A stretch of DNA of 64,000 nt from Nemertoderma westbladi (taxonomy: Eukaryota > Xenacoelomorpha > Nemertodermatida > Nemertodermatidae). Made by a program: the position numbers and the translations under genes. The DNA is taken from positions 1-64,000 of the forward strand of contig JAUCBJ010005463.1 of assembly GCA_032718475.1 (NCBI GenBank), given 5' to 3'. A model generated the notes under the pieces. It was not told the DNA's origin, ran no database searches, and saw only the letters and a program-made list of their open reading frames with translations. This document shows, piece after piece, positions 31,322-43,537 of the stretch (within the stretch, counting starts at the first letter, position 1; each line of letters begins with the position of its first letter).

Positions 31322-32767
31322 CCCTCCGTGTGAAGGAAAAGGTCTGGATGCGTGCCTTATCAATGGTATTTTATACAACTGCGAGGGTTGGCACAACGTT
31401 AACACTTCGAAACTAGAAGCTCAATATCGACGAGTCTTAAAGACAATACTTGGAGTGAAACTGTCCACACCAAACGAAATACCATATATCGAACTCGGTC
31501 GCCCACTTTTGACTGACATCATAAAGTCGCGAACTACAAATTTAATTAAACGTATTCTATCACAAGATTACCCAGATCAGAATTCACCACTGTTATTAAT
31601 TCTAAACTCAAGCGAAGCGAACTACTCCCCAATGTGCCGATCCCTCAAAGCGTGTCTGACCTCCGACAGCCCAGAAATTATATTGGAGAAATCCCTCTCA
31701 ACACTGAAAAACGCCGTAATCAGGAAAGCAGCCCTAGGAAAGAGTCGTTATGTGACTTATTTGACCATTAACCCTGATCTCAAACGCCCACAGGCATATA
31801 ACGGGATCTACTCCAACCCGGACATCCACTCATTTGCTCGTATTCGCACCAGTTCCCACGAACTCGCAATAGAAAAGGGACGGTATAACCGCACACCACG
31901 TGACCAACGTACTTGCATATGTGGCGTCATTGAGGACGAGGAACACGTCACACTAAAATGCAAACTGTACAACTCGCTGAGAGACCAATTTATCGACAAT
32001 CCCGCATCGGTCGACTCTCTGACCGACCTACTTGATCTACCGAACGCCCCATGTTATATATCCCAACTATTCCAGACAAGAAAGACTATTATTAATGAGC
32101 GACGGCAGGCTAACCCCTAAGAAACTATACATTATATTACCGTATCTATTTATTATTATTCACTATATTAGTAACAAAACAATTCAATACTAACTATATT
32201 TATATATTAACTATTTATTACATAAAATTATATTATATATTAGTAACACTATCTATTTATTATTATAATTATATATTAAATACATTACGTTCGATTAGAC
32301 CTACCCTATATAATACATCTTTAATATATAATATTATTATTATTATATCATAATGCGTACAGTACAGCATATTTATAGGTCTTGCATTCGACAGGTCAGT
32401 CAAGCGATATAATCTTACATCCACTTTATACATTCAGTCATTATATTTACTTTAATTACGAAATTTATACACCCGTTTTTATATATTCAGTCACTATATT
32501 TTGCTTTAAATTCTAAGTACAGATTTATACTTATATTTTTCAGTAATTCACTATACATTCACATAACTAACAAATCCGTTTTATATATTCAGTTACTATA
32601 TTTGCTTCAAATACTATTCTCTTCGATCGGACTACTACATTTATAAAGTATTATTTTCGTGCAATTTGCTTAACATACTACTGCAAATTTGTAAATCATC
32701 GGTAAACAATTTCTCTGTGCAATTATTATTCTACATAGTAGTCGATAATATACATACATACATACAT
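31322..32767 (+). mobile_element. LINE C: 5'-truncated non-LTR retrotransposon 3' end
   Basis: The ORF 31455-32120 reads as the C-terminal end of a CR1/L2-like LINE protein. It has TILGVKLSTPNEIPYIELG, then a tail with the CCHC-like motif CICGVIEDEEHVTLKC. Homology between elements 1 and 2 breaks at about 31,302-31,321 and resumes at about 32,768, which defines the insert. About 650 bp of AT-rich 3' UTR ends in a CATA repeat. The orientation is opposite to its host element 2. Confidence 0.8.
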
Positions 32768-33040
32768 AGTCACATATTTATAATGTACTACGGACAGTAA
32801 GGAAAGAGAAAAAAGAATTATTTCTCGCCGTCGCACTAAATATATAATATATAAGTAATTAAGTAATAAACGCGAATATATATATGGCACTAATCTACTA
32901 AATAATCGCTAAAATAACATTCTACTAAATAAAATTAAAGAAAACGATTATAATGAAATTACATAATAATACATACCTAAATATAAAAATAATAAAGACA
33001 GATATAAAATAATATAGTCACACACCCACTCCAGACGCTG
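32768..33040 (-). other. Post-pol spacer of element 2
   Basis: Sequence homologous to the start of the element 1 spacer (about 10,919-11,180), adjoining the end of integrase. No feature of its own. Confidence 0.4.
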
Positions 33041-33693
33041 TCACGTTGGGGAGTCCCTAGATGTTTGTTGGATTAGGGAGGTGGTCGTGGGAAGAGTATC
33101 TTGCCTTCCATAGTTTCCGGAGAGTTCTCTGTCTCTTTCCAGTAAACATAAACGACCAACTGGGCGATTGAGCTGCTGTGTCTCGAAGACAATTCCCGGT
33201 TTCTTAAAGTTACGTCGCATGACGACGAGTTCTACCGATCGCACCAAACCATCATCCGAGATATGAGTCTCGATGATACGACCTGTCTGCCACCGCTTAC
33301 GTGGAAGATCTAAGTCCACAATAAGGACCATGTCTCCGGCGCTGACGTTTTCTTGCTGCGCGAACCACTTAGTTCGAAGTTGTAGCGTAGGCAGATAATG
33401 TTTTTCGAAATGGTCAGCGAAACGACGGGATAACAACTGCATAAGTTGCCAAGTTTGCCGGCAGTATTCGTCTCCGTCCTTGATTTCCGATCATGGGAGC
33501 ATGGCTACAGGTTTCTTCAGTAGGAAGTGCGCGGGTTTTAGCGCTTCCAGGGAATCGGGACTCGATGAGACTGGCATAAGCGGTCTCTCGTTGAGATAGG
33601 CGGCGATTTCCTCCATTAACGTCCGCAAAAGTTCGTCGGTGAGATACGCGCGGCACGGCACTATAAAGTGAAATGCAGTCTTCACGCTCCTGA
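33041..33693 (-). pseudogene. Integrase C-terminal part of element 2
   Basis: Two minus frames complete the integrase. 33685-33491 follows the catalytic Glu region and contains SLEALKPAHFLL. 33442-33041 is the C-terminal domain (TKWFAQQENVSAGDMVLIVD, RWQTGRIIETHISDDG), typical of BEL/Pao integrases, ending SRDSPT. A frameshift near 33,700 and a stop near 33,480 separate them. The last 45 or so codons match the tail fused to Gag-protease in element 1. Confidence 0.8.
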
Positions 33694-35550
33694 TTAATCT
33701 CTCCCAACTTCCTCCCCACCAAGGGGCGCGGCGTTGAAGGTCCAGCTAGACACTGTTACCCTTAGCTGATCGTCCACCTGTCTTTGGTTCCAATCTTTGA
33801 CGTAAGCCTTGATTTCATTGTTGGCACCAATGAAGTTCGTTCCCTTATCAGATCTCAAAGTGTTACTAGTTCCAAAGCGAGCGATCTGTCGGCGTAAGCT
33901 CAATATGAAGCTATTGGTAGATAAATCGTTCACCATATCGAGATGGATAGCTCTACAAGTCATACAGACAAAGATGACACACCATCTCTTGACTATAGTC
34001 CTAGCACGATATACTTCAATAGGGCCAAATAAATCCACACCGGTATTAGTAAAGGGTGGTTCATAGAAGCTTACTCGTTCCCTAGGTAATTCTGCCTCTC
34101 GCTGTGTTAAAGGCCTACTGAATGCTTTCCTACAGGGTATGCAGTTCCTAAGAACTTGGTTCAGAGCTCTACGGGGTTTATGAAAATAATAGCGAGTTCG
34201 AATTTCGCTAAGAACTCGTTCTCTACCAGCATGATAAAGCTTACTGTGAACATCTACAATCATCTTGATTTGTATTTCAAGATTTCTAATGAGTATGGGA
34301 AACTTAGTGTCAAAGGATAATGGAGCATTAGTTACTCTTCCTCCAACACGTATTAACCCATCTATCATTGTGCTAGAGAAACGATCCCTTAAGCGCATCT
34401 GTGGATTTCTCAACAACAGGAAATACTTATCGGAATCCTCATAGCATTGCAGGAGTCTCAGTATCTGCTTATTGGTTTCTTCATGCTCCTGGTAACTGAT
34501 CTTCTCCTTCAGAAACCTGTCGGATATCTTGTATTTGGGAAGATCTTTAACAACATGGACCTGCGCAGATGTCAGTGGAGCGGTATCACTAGTGGTCTTC
34601 GTCCTGGAGTAGTGATGATGAAAACATCGCTTTAAATATGTAACGGCCTTACAGAGCCGATTCCAGGAACTATAATGATGTATCGCTCTCTGCAGGAGAG
34701 GTGAGAGTCCTTGCGAGATGTCTGGTATTCCAGATTTCCAATCCCTCTCTCTGATTTCCACAACAGACTTATTTGTGGCTGTGGGTTTCGGATCCAAAGC
34801 GTCGTCTCCGGAAGTGTGTAGTACAGACAGATCTACCACAGGTTTAAATAACTTCGATTTACTCGCCCGAGTTTTAGGTTTGACTTTCTCCGCTCCCTTG
34901 GCCTGTCTAATCTCCGCCGTAGTAAGATGAGGAGGCCATTCATCCTCTTCTTTGCTTAGGAAGTCGGGTCCACCTAACCAGTCTGGAGTATCTATCAGTT
35001 CTTGTAGAGTTGCTCCCCTGGAGGCGATGTCGGCTGGATTAATCGTTCCGGGGCAATGTCTCCATTGATCTATCTTCGTGCGACTAAGTATAATGGCTAC
35101 TCTGTTGGTAAAGAAGACGCTGAACTGACAGACTTCATTGGTTATATACTCCAACACGAGTAAAGCGTCGGTCCAATAGACAGTTTTCTCCAGGGGATAG
35201 TCGATCTGTTCTGTTACATTCCGGCCGATGGCTGTAGCGTATAGAGCCGCTTTTAACTCCGCTCGAGGAACTTTCAACTTGTTGTTTATCAATGCCTTAG
35301 AGGTAACTAAGGCGACTTTGATTCCGTCCGGAGTTTCCACCCTTAGGTAGGCTACTATACCGATTCCCATATCGCTGGCGTCTCCAAACACATGGAGTTG
35401 ATATGAATACGTAGGGAGAACATGACCAAAATATGAACGGGAAATTATAAAGTTTTCGATGGCTGGTAGAGAATCTTCCCATTTCATCCACTTCTTTAAT
35501 AGTTCTCCCTTAAGTGGATCGTCCCATGAGTGGTTTTAAAGCCACATTTG
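33694..35550 (-). pseudogene. RNase H and integrase of element 2 (downstream duplicate)
   Basis: The 597-codon frame opens in the RT-RNase H connection (MKWEDSLPAIENFI). It has RNase H motifs (HVFGDASDMGIG, VPRAELKAALYAT, VYWTDALLVLEYI). Integrase follows with its zinc region (HAGRERVLSEIRTRYYF, NCIPCRK) and the first catalytic residues (NTGVDLFGP, LRSDKGTNF). A frameshift at about 33,720 displaces the third catalytic residue (GGSWERLIRS in another frame). The frameshift between RT and this frame (about 35,520) is shared with the other duplicate, so it predates the duplication. Confidence 0.85.
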
Positions 35551-36518
35551 TTATACTAAACTCCGAGCAATCAATATAACTGGGCTAATAAATCCCAATG
35601 GATCGAAATAAGTGCTCAGGATACTTAGACAAATCCATTTAGTCCGAACTGGATTATCTCGCTGTTTTAGCTGGAAAAACAGGATATCTCTCTCCGTGTC
35701 CCATTTCAAACCAAGCGTCTTGGTTTCTGGAAGATCGTCCTTGATAAGGTCTAGATCTTTAACTCCTCGGTCTTCTACCGGGATCGATTCCAGAAACTCA
35801 CGGGAGTTGCTGGTGAATTTAGTTAATCGAAATCCACCTCTTTTCAAGCACTCTACCGTTCCTTTGGCGACAACAATGGCCTCTTCCACCGATGGGAGGG
35901 ACTTTAAATTGTCGTCCATGTATATATCCCGTTTGATGTTGTCGATAACCTCTTTAGAGAAGGCGTCCCGGTTGTCATCAGCAGTGGTGCGCACTACTGA
36001 GCAGGCGTTTGAAGGGCTCGAGATGATCCCAAAAGCCTGGATGGTCATCCAGTACTCCACCGGTTTCTGGTTGAAGTCTCCTTCAGGCCACCACAGAAAT
36101 CGTAGGCTGTCTCGATCTCTATCCAGCGCCTTAACTTGTAAGAACATGCCTTCTATATCCGAGGCAAAGGCGATCGAATATTGTCGTAATCTTAAGAGTA
36201 TTCCCAACAAGGATTGTAGTAAGTTGGGTCCTGGCAACAACTCGGAGTTAAGGGATTGGCCCATGTAGAGGGCGGAGCCGTCAAATACTACCCGGACTTC
36301 GTTGGGTTTACCGGGTTTGGGAACGTAATGGTGTGTTAAATAGTACGTTCTCTCAGTTATGGGTGTTCCTTCCGGTACTCGCTCCGCATATCCCTTGTCA
36401 ATGAATTTCTTCAGCTGGGTCTTGTACATCTCCTTAGCTGAAGCATTTGCCGTAAGGCGTCGATGTAGTTGCGCAATTATCTTCTCCGCCAAGGGTCGGT
36501 TGCGGATAAAACCCGTTC
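35551..36518 (-). pseudogene. Reverse transcriptase of element 2 (downstream duplicate)
   Basis: The open frame 36492-35551 contains the RT fingers and palm: YYLTHHYVPKPGKPNEVRVV, IAFASDIEGMFLQV and the active site IYMDDNLKSLPS. Its N-terminal side is cut off by the 417-bp deletion near 36,512-36,519. A 5-base difference near 35,550 ends the frame early compared with the other duplicate. Confidence 0.85.
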
Positions 36519-37586
36519 TTAGACCCGTTCTTTGGGTAACCTTTCCATGAGAGTTCTACGGGAAGGGCCAGTAAAGTACCAGCCTACTCTAGTTCTTCCC
36601 GCATAGGTTTGTAGTGGTTGCGGTTGAGCAGGCCGTTTCTCCAATGTCTCAAGCGCCTCATGCGCATTTTGGCCGATGAGTATTTGCACTCCAGGGTAGT
36701 CTGTGTTGAATCTAGGTATCTTATGCTGCTGGGTGAAATTGTCCTCATCCCAGTTATAAGGTTCCACTTGGCTGGTAGCGAAGTTCTTTATCGCCACCAT
36801 TTTTACTGACCTTATACTGTGTTCTCCTAGTTCATCCTGGGGGGTGGACAACGCGCCTACATAGTAGTCTGTAGTGACTGTGGATTTCCAAACCTGCATA
36901 ATTCCTGACATATTCAACTTGGTTCGGAACTTGGGTTGTCCAGCAAAGATGTCTTTGGCTAGTTCCTTGTCGATGAATGTTCCTGTGCTGCTGGAGTCAA
37001 GGAGGGCGTTCACTATATAGCTCTTTTCAGGCCCGTGGACTCTCAACTGCACTACGGGAAATTCTCGGATTCCTACGTTGGAAGTTGGTGCTTTCCAAGA
37101 TGGTTGTCGGTCAGGAGTAGTTAGGGGGAGCTCACTGTCGGTTTCTTTCTCATACGTAAGTGCTCGATACACTGCGGTATTTATTAGGTAACAGAATTCG
37201 TTTTCGTCGGAGAATTCATCCATATAGAATCCTTCCATCTCAGAACTTTGATCAGTGTCGTTCACATCACTGAATTGGACATGTAGTTCGGACTCACTTA
37301 CCTGACTCGGGCTGTTTCTTTCGAATTCAGTGTGCAACAAGATATGTTTCGCGCCGCACTTTGCACACCTTGCGTCGGAGTAACAGGTTCGCCGTTGCTG
37401 TCCTTGTCTGAGGCAATTATAACACAACCGCTTATCCCACATGACTTCACGTCTATCTTTTAGTGACTTCTTTAAAAATTCATCACACGCACTTAAACGG
37501 TGGGGCCCGTCACACAGCGCACATTTCGGTTTGATGTTACTTACCTTACTTTGGGTAACGTTGTTCGTTCGTTCCTCGGGCTTTCT
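36519..37586 (-). pseudogene. Zinc knuckles and protease of element 2 (downstream duplicate)
   Basis: The frame carries the knuckles (CYNCLRQGQQRRTC, CAKCGAKH) and a protease in which the catalytic triplet reads DSS (NALLDSSSTGTF) instead of the DSG in the other duplicate and in element 1. A G-to-T change on the coding strand creates a TGA near 37,590, upstream of the knuckles, so this copy is dead. Confidence 0.8.
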
Positions 37587-38672
37587 TCAGTGAATTCTCT
37601 TAGGAGACATAGGAGGAGTTTTTCTTACCTGTTCTCTCCTGTCATTGGTTCGAGACTTAAATTTACTTACGTCTTTAGACGCTTTGTTGACATAGTAAGA
37701 TCTTTCAGTGTCTTTCCCGCTGTCCTCCTCTTGAGAGGCCTGGCTTTCGCCGTCGTCTGTATAACACACTGGTGTTACCTTTCTCCTAGAAACGGGTTTC
37801 TCACTTACCTTATTTTCCGGTGTCTTCTCTCTGGACTGCTTTAGGAGCTGTAGTTTTACCTCTCCATCTAAGAATGACATGAGATCAGCCATGGTAGGGT
37901 CTCTTCGTTGTTGTTCCATCATATATAACACTTTCTTATCCCAGCGTGTACCTACTCCACCCTTGAGTAAAGTAGATGCTACGGCTCCAATAACCATAGA
38001 ACTCTGATATTCATGAGACTTACCTAGCCAATCTAATTGTCTACAGATCTCTTGAATCTCATCGGAAAACTCTATAATCCCGCTGCTAATGAACTTTCGG
38101 GGGGCTACAAATTTTGCATACAAATACCTAGCTATGTTATTCCTATTATCATACTTGATGTTTAGTGTATCCCAAACTTGTCTTAATCCATCTGGATGTC
38201 CAATAAACTTTAACGCCATTAACTTGGGAGATCCTTCCAAGCACTCGATGAGGAATCTAAGTTTCTCTCCGTTAGATAGCACCGAGTTCTGTATGTTATC
38301 TTTGTAATATTCATTAAAAGGTAACCATTTCATCTCATCTCCATTGAACTTGACGATCTCTCCCACCTTTACCGCTTGACGGGCTTCGGTTCTAGCCATT
38401 TGACGCGTAAAACTTTCTTGGGCCATCGTGTTATTTAATATCGAGTTATCGGTATATAAATTTCTCGGATTATTATCAAGTCTATGTGGAATATCATTGT
38501 CAACATGTTTATAATTACCCTTAATAGGGTTTACTATAGGAGTTTCCACTTCACTAGCAGTATAGATGCGTGTAGGCTCCACACCTTGCGCATGAAATAC
38601 TTCAGACCTAACAGGTTGACACATTGTTACCGGGGTTGGTGGTATACCCATTTGGGTATTTACTAATTTCGC
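37587..38672 (-). pseudogene. Gag C-terminal half of element 2 (downstream duplicate)
   Basis: 354 codons matching the Gag core of element 1 (VGEIVKFNGDEMKWLPF, QVWDTLNIKYDN), bounded upstream by the duplication junction. It has no start codon of its own and ends at the premature stop near 37,587. Confidence 0.8.
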
Positions 38673-38744
38673 TTACGTCCTTCTGGGCTCCTCCCCGAGG
38701 CGCAGCCATGAGGCGGACGCTTTTCCACTACCCTTGGGGCCAGT

Positions 38745-39959
38745 ATGGGAAACTTAGTGTCAAAGGATAATGGAGCATTAGTTAGTCTTCCTCCAACACG
38801 TATTAACCCATCTATCATTGTGCTAGAGAAACGATCCCTTAAGCGCATCTGTGGATTTCTCAACAACAGGAAATACTTATCGGAATCCTCATAGCATTGC
38901 AGGAGTCTCAGTATCTGCTTATTGGTTTCTTCATGCTCCTGGTAACTGATCTTCTCCTTCAGAAACCTGTCGGATATCTTGTATTTGGGAAGATCTTTAA
39001 CAACATGGACCTGCGCAGATGTCAGTGGAGCGGTATCACTAGTGGTCTTCGTCCTGGAGTAGTGATGATGAAAACATCGCTTTAAATATGTAACGGCCTT
39101 ACAGAGCCGATTCCAGGAACTATAATGATGTATCGCTCTCTGCAGGAGAGGTGAGAGTCCTTGCGAGATGTCTGGTATTCCAGATTTCCAATCCCTCTCT
39201 CTGATTTCCACAACAGACTTATTTGTGGCTGTGGGTTTCGGATCCAAAGCGTCGTCTCCGGAAGTGTGTAGTACAGACAGATCTACCACGGGTTTAAATA
39301 ACTTCGATTTACTCGCCCGAGTTTTAGGTTTGACTTTCTCCGCTCCCTTGGCCTGTCTAATCTCCGCCGTAGTAAGATGAGGAGGCCATTCATCCTCTTC
39401 TTTGCTTAGGAAGTCGGGTCCACCTAACCAGTCTGGAGTATCTATCAGTTCTTGTGGAGTTGCTCCCCTGGAGGCGATGTCGGCTGGATTAATCGTTCCG
39501 GGGCAATGTCTCCATTGATCTATCTTCGTGCGACTAAGTATAATGGCTACTCTGTTGGTAAAGAAGACGCTGAACTGACAGACTTCATTGGTTATATACT
39601 CCAACACGAGTAAAGCATCGGTCCAATAGACAGTTTTCTCCAGTGGATAGTCGATCTGTTCTGTTACATTCCGGCCGATGGCTGTAGCGTATAGAGCCGC
39701 TTTTAACTCCGCTCGAGGAACTTTCAACTTGTTGTTTATCAAGGCCTTATAGGTAACCAAGGCGACCTTGATTCCATCCGGAGTTTCAACTCTCAGGTAG
39801 GCTACTATACCTATTCCCATATCGCTGGCGTCTCCAAACACATGGAGTTGATAGGAATACGTAGGGAGAACATGACCAAAATATGAACGGGAAATTATAA
39901 AGTTCTTGATGGATGGTAGAGAATCTTCCCATTTCATCCACTTCTTTAATAGTTCTCCC
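38745..39959 (-). pseudogene. RNase H and partial integrase (upstream duplicate)
   Basis: The 424-codon frame 39937-38663 repeats the RNase H motifs (HVFGDASDMGIG, VPRAELKAALYAT). It is truncated in the integrase N-terminus at the duplication junction, after which about 25 codons come from the 995-bp insertion. Confidence 0.85.
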
Positions 39960-42900
39960 TTAAGTGGATCGTCCCATGAGTGGTTTTAAAGCCACATTTG
40001 TCAAAGCCACTAAACTCCGAGCAATCAATATAACTGGGCTAATAAATCCCAATGGATCGAAATAAGTGCTCAGGATACTTAGACAAATCCATTTAGTCCG
40101 AACTGGATTATCTCGCTGTTTTAGCTGGAAAAACAGGATATCTCTCTCCGTGTCCCATTTCAAACCAAGCGTCTTGGTTTCTGGAAGATCGTCCTTGATA
40201 AGGTCTAGATCTTTAACTCCTCGGTCTTCTACCGTGATCGATTCCAGAAACTCACGGGAGTTGCTGGTGAATTTAGTTAATCGAAATCCACCTCTTTTCA
40301 AGCACTCTACCGTTCCTTTGGCGACATCAATGGCCTCTTCCACCGATGGGAGGGACTTTAAATTGTCGTCCATGTATATATGCCGTTTGATGTTGTCGAT
40401 AACCTCTTTAGAGAAGGCGTCCCGGTTGTCATCAGCAGTGGTGCGCACTACTGAGCAGGCGTTTGAAGGGCTCGAGATGATCCCAAAAGCCTGGATGGTC
40501 ATCCAGTACTCCACCGGTTTCTGGTTGAAGTCTCCTTCAGGCCACCACAGAAATCGTAGGCTGTCTCGATCTCTATCCAGCGCCGTAACTTGTAAGAACA
40601 TGCCTTCTATATCCGAGGCAAAGGCGATCGAATATTGTCGTAATCTTAAGAGTATTCCCAACAAGGATTGTAGTAAGTTGGGTCCTGGCAACAACTCGGA
40701 GTTAAGGGATTGGCCCATGTAGAGGGCGGAGCCGTCAAATACTACCCGGACTTCGTTGGGTTTACCGGGTTTGGGAACGTAATGGTGTGTTAAATAGTAC
40801 GTTCTCTCAGTTATGGGTGTTCCTTCCGGTACTCGCTCCGCATATCCCTTGTCAATGAATTTCTTCAGCTGGGTCTTGTACATCTCCTTAGCTGAAGCAT
40901 TTGCCGTAAGGCGTCGATGTAGTTGCGCAATTCTCTTCTCCGCCAAGGGTCGGTTGCGGATAAAATTGGGTTCTTGCCGTCGGAAGGGCAGACCAATCTC
41001 ATATCTACCTTGATCTTTAAGAAAACGTGTAGTCGTTTCTTGTATCTGCTTGGCTCTTTCATCTTCTACCGATAGGGCCTTATCGTAGGAATTGGGCTCT
41101 ACAGCCTCTTGAGTAAAGAATCGTACGGCGTGTTCATCCCGAGTCTTCGCGTTGTAGCGATCTATCACTTCATTCAGTTCGTCGTTATAGTCGACTTGTC
41201 CTGCTGGATGAATGAGGTGACATAGGTTCACTTGGTTTTGCCAAGTTTCGTTTTCCGTAAGGAGTTCGATGGTATTCTCCTCGTCGAAGAGTTGGTGGAT
41301 ATCGTCATTATCTGAGGAGTATGGTGTTCCCTCAGTTGTGTCGTCTACCTCACTGATCTCCTCTTCCCATTCACTTACCTGGTAGACCCGTTCTTTGGGT
41401 AACCTTTCCATGAGAGTTCTACGGGAAGGGCCAGTAAAGTACCAGCCTACTCTAGTTCTTCCCGCATAGGTTTGTAGTGGTTGCGGTTGAGCAGGCCGTT
41501 TCTCCAATGTCTCAAGCGCCTCATGCGCATTTTGGCTGATGAGTATTTGCACTCCAGGGTAGTCTGTGTTGAATCTAGGTATCTTATGCTGCTGGGTGAA
41601 ATCGTCCTCATCCCAGTTATAAGGTTCCACTTGGCTGGTAGCGAAGTTCTTTATCGCCACCATTTTTACTGACCTTATACTATGTTCTCCTAGTTCATCC
41701 TGGGGGGTGGACAATGCGCCTACATAGTAGTCTGTAGTGACTGTGGATTTCCAAACCTGCATAATTCCTGACATATTCAACTTGGTTCGGAACTTGGGTT
41801 GTCCAGCAAAGATGTCTTTGGCTAGTTCCTTGTCGATGAATGTTCCTGTGCTGCCAGAGTCAAGGAGGGCGTTCACTATATAGCTCTTTTCAGGCCCGTG
41901 GACTCTCAACTGCACTACGGGAAATTCTCGGATTCCTACGTTGGAAGTTGGTGCTTTCCAAGATGGTTGTCGGTCAGGAGTAGTTAGGGGGAGCTCACTG
42001 TCGGTTTCTTTCTCATACGTAAGTGCTCGATACACTGCGGTATTTATTAGGTAACAGAATTCGTTTTCGTCGGAGAATTCATCCGTATAGAATCCTTCCA
42101 TCTCAGAACTTTGATCAGTGTCGTTCACATCACTGAATTGGACATGTAGTTCGGACTCACTTACCTGACTCGGGCTGTTTCTTTCGAATTCAGTGTGCAA
42201 CAAGATATGTTTCGCGCCGCACTTTGCACACCTTGCATCGGAGTAACAGGTTCGCCGTTGCTGTCCTTGTCTGAGGCAATTATAACACAACCGCTTATCC
42301 CACATGACTTCACGTCTATCTTTTAGTGACTTCTTTAAAAATTCATCACACGCACTTAAACGGTGGGGCCCGTCACACAGCGCACATTTCGGTTTGATGT
42401 TACTTACCTTACTTTGGGTAACGTTGTTCGTTCTTTCCTCGGGCTTTCTTCCGTGAATTCTCTTAGGAGACATAGGAGGAGTTTTTCTTACCTGTTCTCT
42501 CCTGTCATTGGTTCGAGACTTAAATTTACTTACGTCTTTAGACGCTTTGTTGACATAGTAAGATCTTTCAGTGTCTTTCCCGCTGTTCTCCTCTTGAGAG
42601 GCCTGGCTTTCGCCGTCATCTGTATAACACACTGGTGTTACCTTTCTCCTAGAAACGGGTTTCTCACTTACCTTATTTTCCGGTGTCTTCTCTCTGGACT
42701 GCTTTAGGAGCTGTAGTTTTACCTCTCCATCTAAGAATGACATGAGATCAGCCATGGTAGGGTCTCTTCGTTGTTGTTCCATCATATATAACACTTTCTT
42801 ATCCCAGCGTGTACCTACTCCACCCTTGGGTAAAGTAGATGCTACGGCTCCAATAACCATAGAACTCTGATATTCATGAGACTTACCTAGCCAATCTAAT

Positions 42901-43531
42901 TGTCTACAGATCTCTTGAATCTCATCGGAAAACTCTATAATCCCGCTGCTAATGAACTTTCGGGGGGCTACCAATTTTGCATACAAATACCTAGCTATGT
43001 TATTCCTATTACCATACCTGATGTTTAGTGTATCCCAAACTTGTCTTAATCCATCTGGATGTCCAATAAACTTTAACGCCATTAACTTGGGAGATCCTTC
43101 CAAGCACTCGATGAGGAATCTAAGTTTCTCTCCGTTAGATAGCACCGAGTTCTGTATGTTATCTTTGTAATATTCATTAAAAGGTAACCATTTCATCTCA
43201 TCTCCATTGAACTTGACGATCTCTCCCACCTTTACCGCTTGACGGGCTTCGGTTCTAGCCATTTGACGCGTAAAACTTTCTTGGGCCATCGTGTTATTTA
43301 ATATCGAGTTATCGGTATATAAATTTCTCGGATTATTATCAAGTCTATGTGGAATATCATTGTCAACATGTTTATAATTACCCTTAATAGGGTTTACTAT
43401 AGGAGTTTCCACTTCACTAGCAGTATAGATGCGTGTAGGCTCCACACCTTGCGCATGAAATACTTCAGACCTAACAGGTTGACACATTGTTACCGGGGTT
43501 GGTGGTATACCCCTTTGGGTATTTACTAATT
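39960..43531 (-). CDS. Gag-protease-RT of element 2 (upstream duplicate), best preserved pol
   Basis: One frame of 1,175 codons (43487-39960) covers the Gag core, zinc knuckles (CALCDGPHRLSAC, CYNCLRQGQQRRTC), protease with DSG intact (LLDSGSTGTFIDKELAKDI) and the protease end (TRVGWYFTGPSRR). RT follows with YVPKPGKPNEVRVVFDGSA, FASDIEGMFLQV and active site YMDD (BEL/Pao elements usually have YVDD). It ends by frameshift at about 39,960, before RNase H. It is separated from the Gag N-terminus by the 995-bp insertion. This is the reference for what element 1 has lost. Confidence 0.88.
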
Positions 43532-43537
43532 TCGCTT

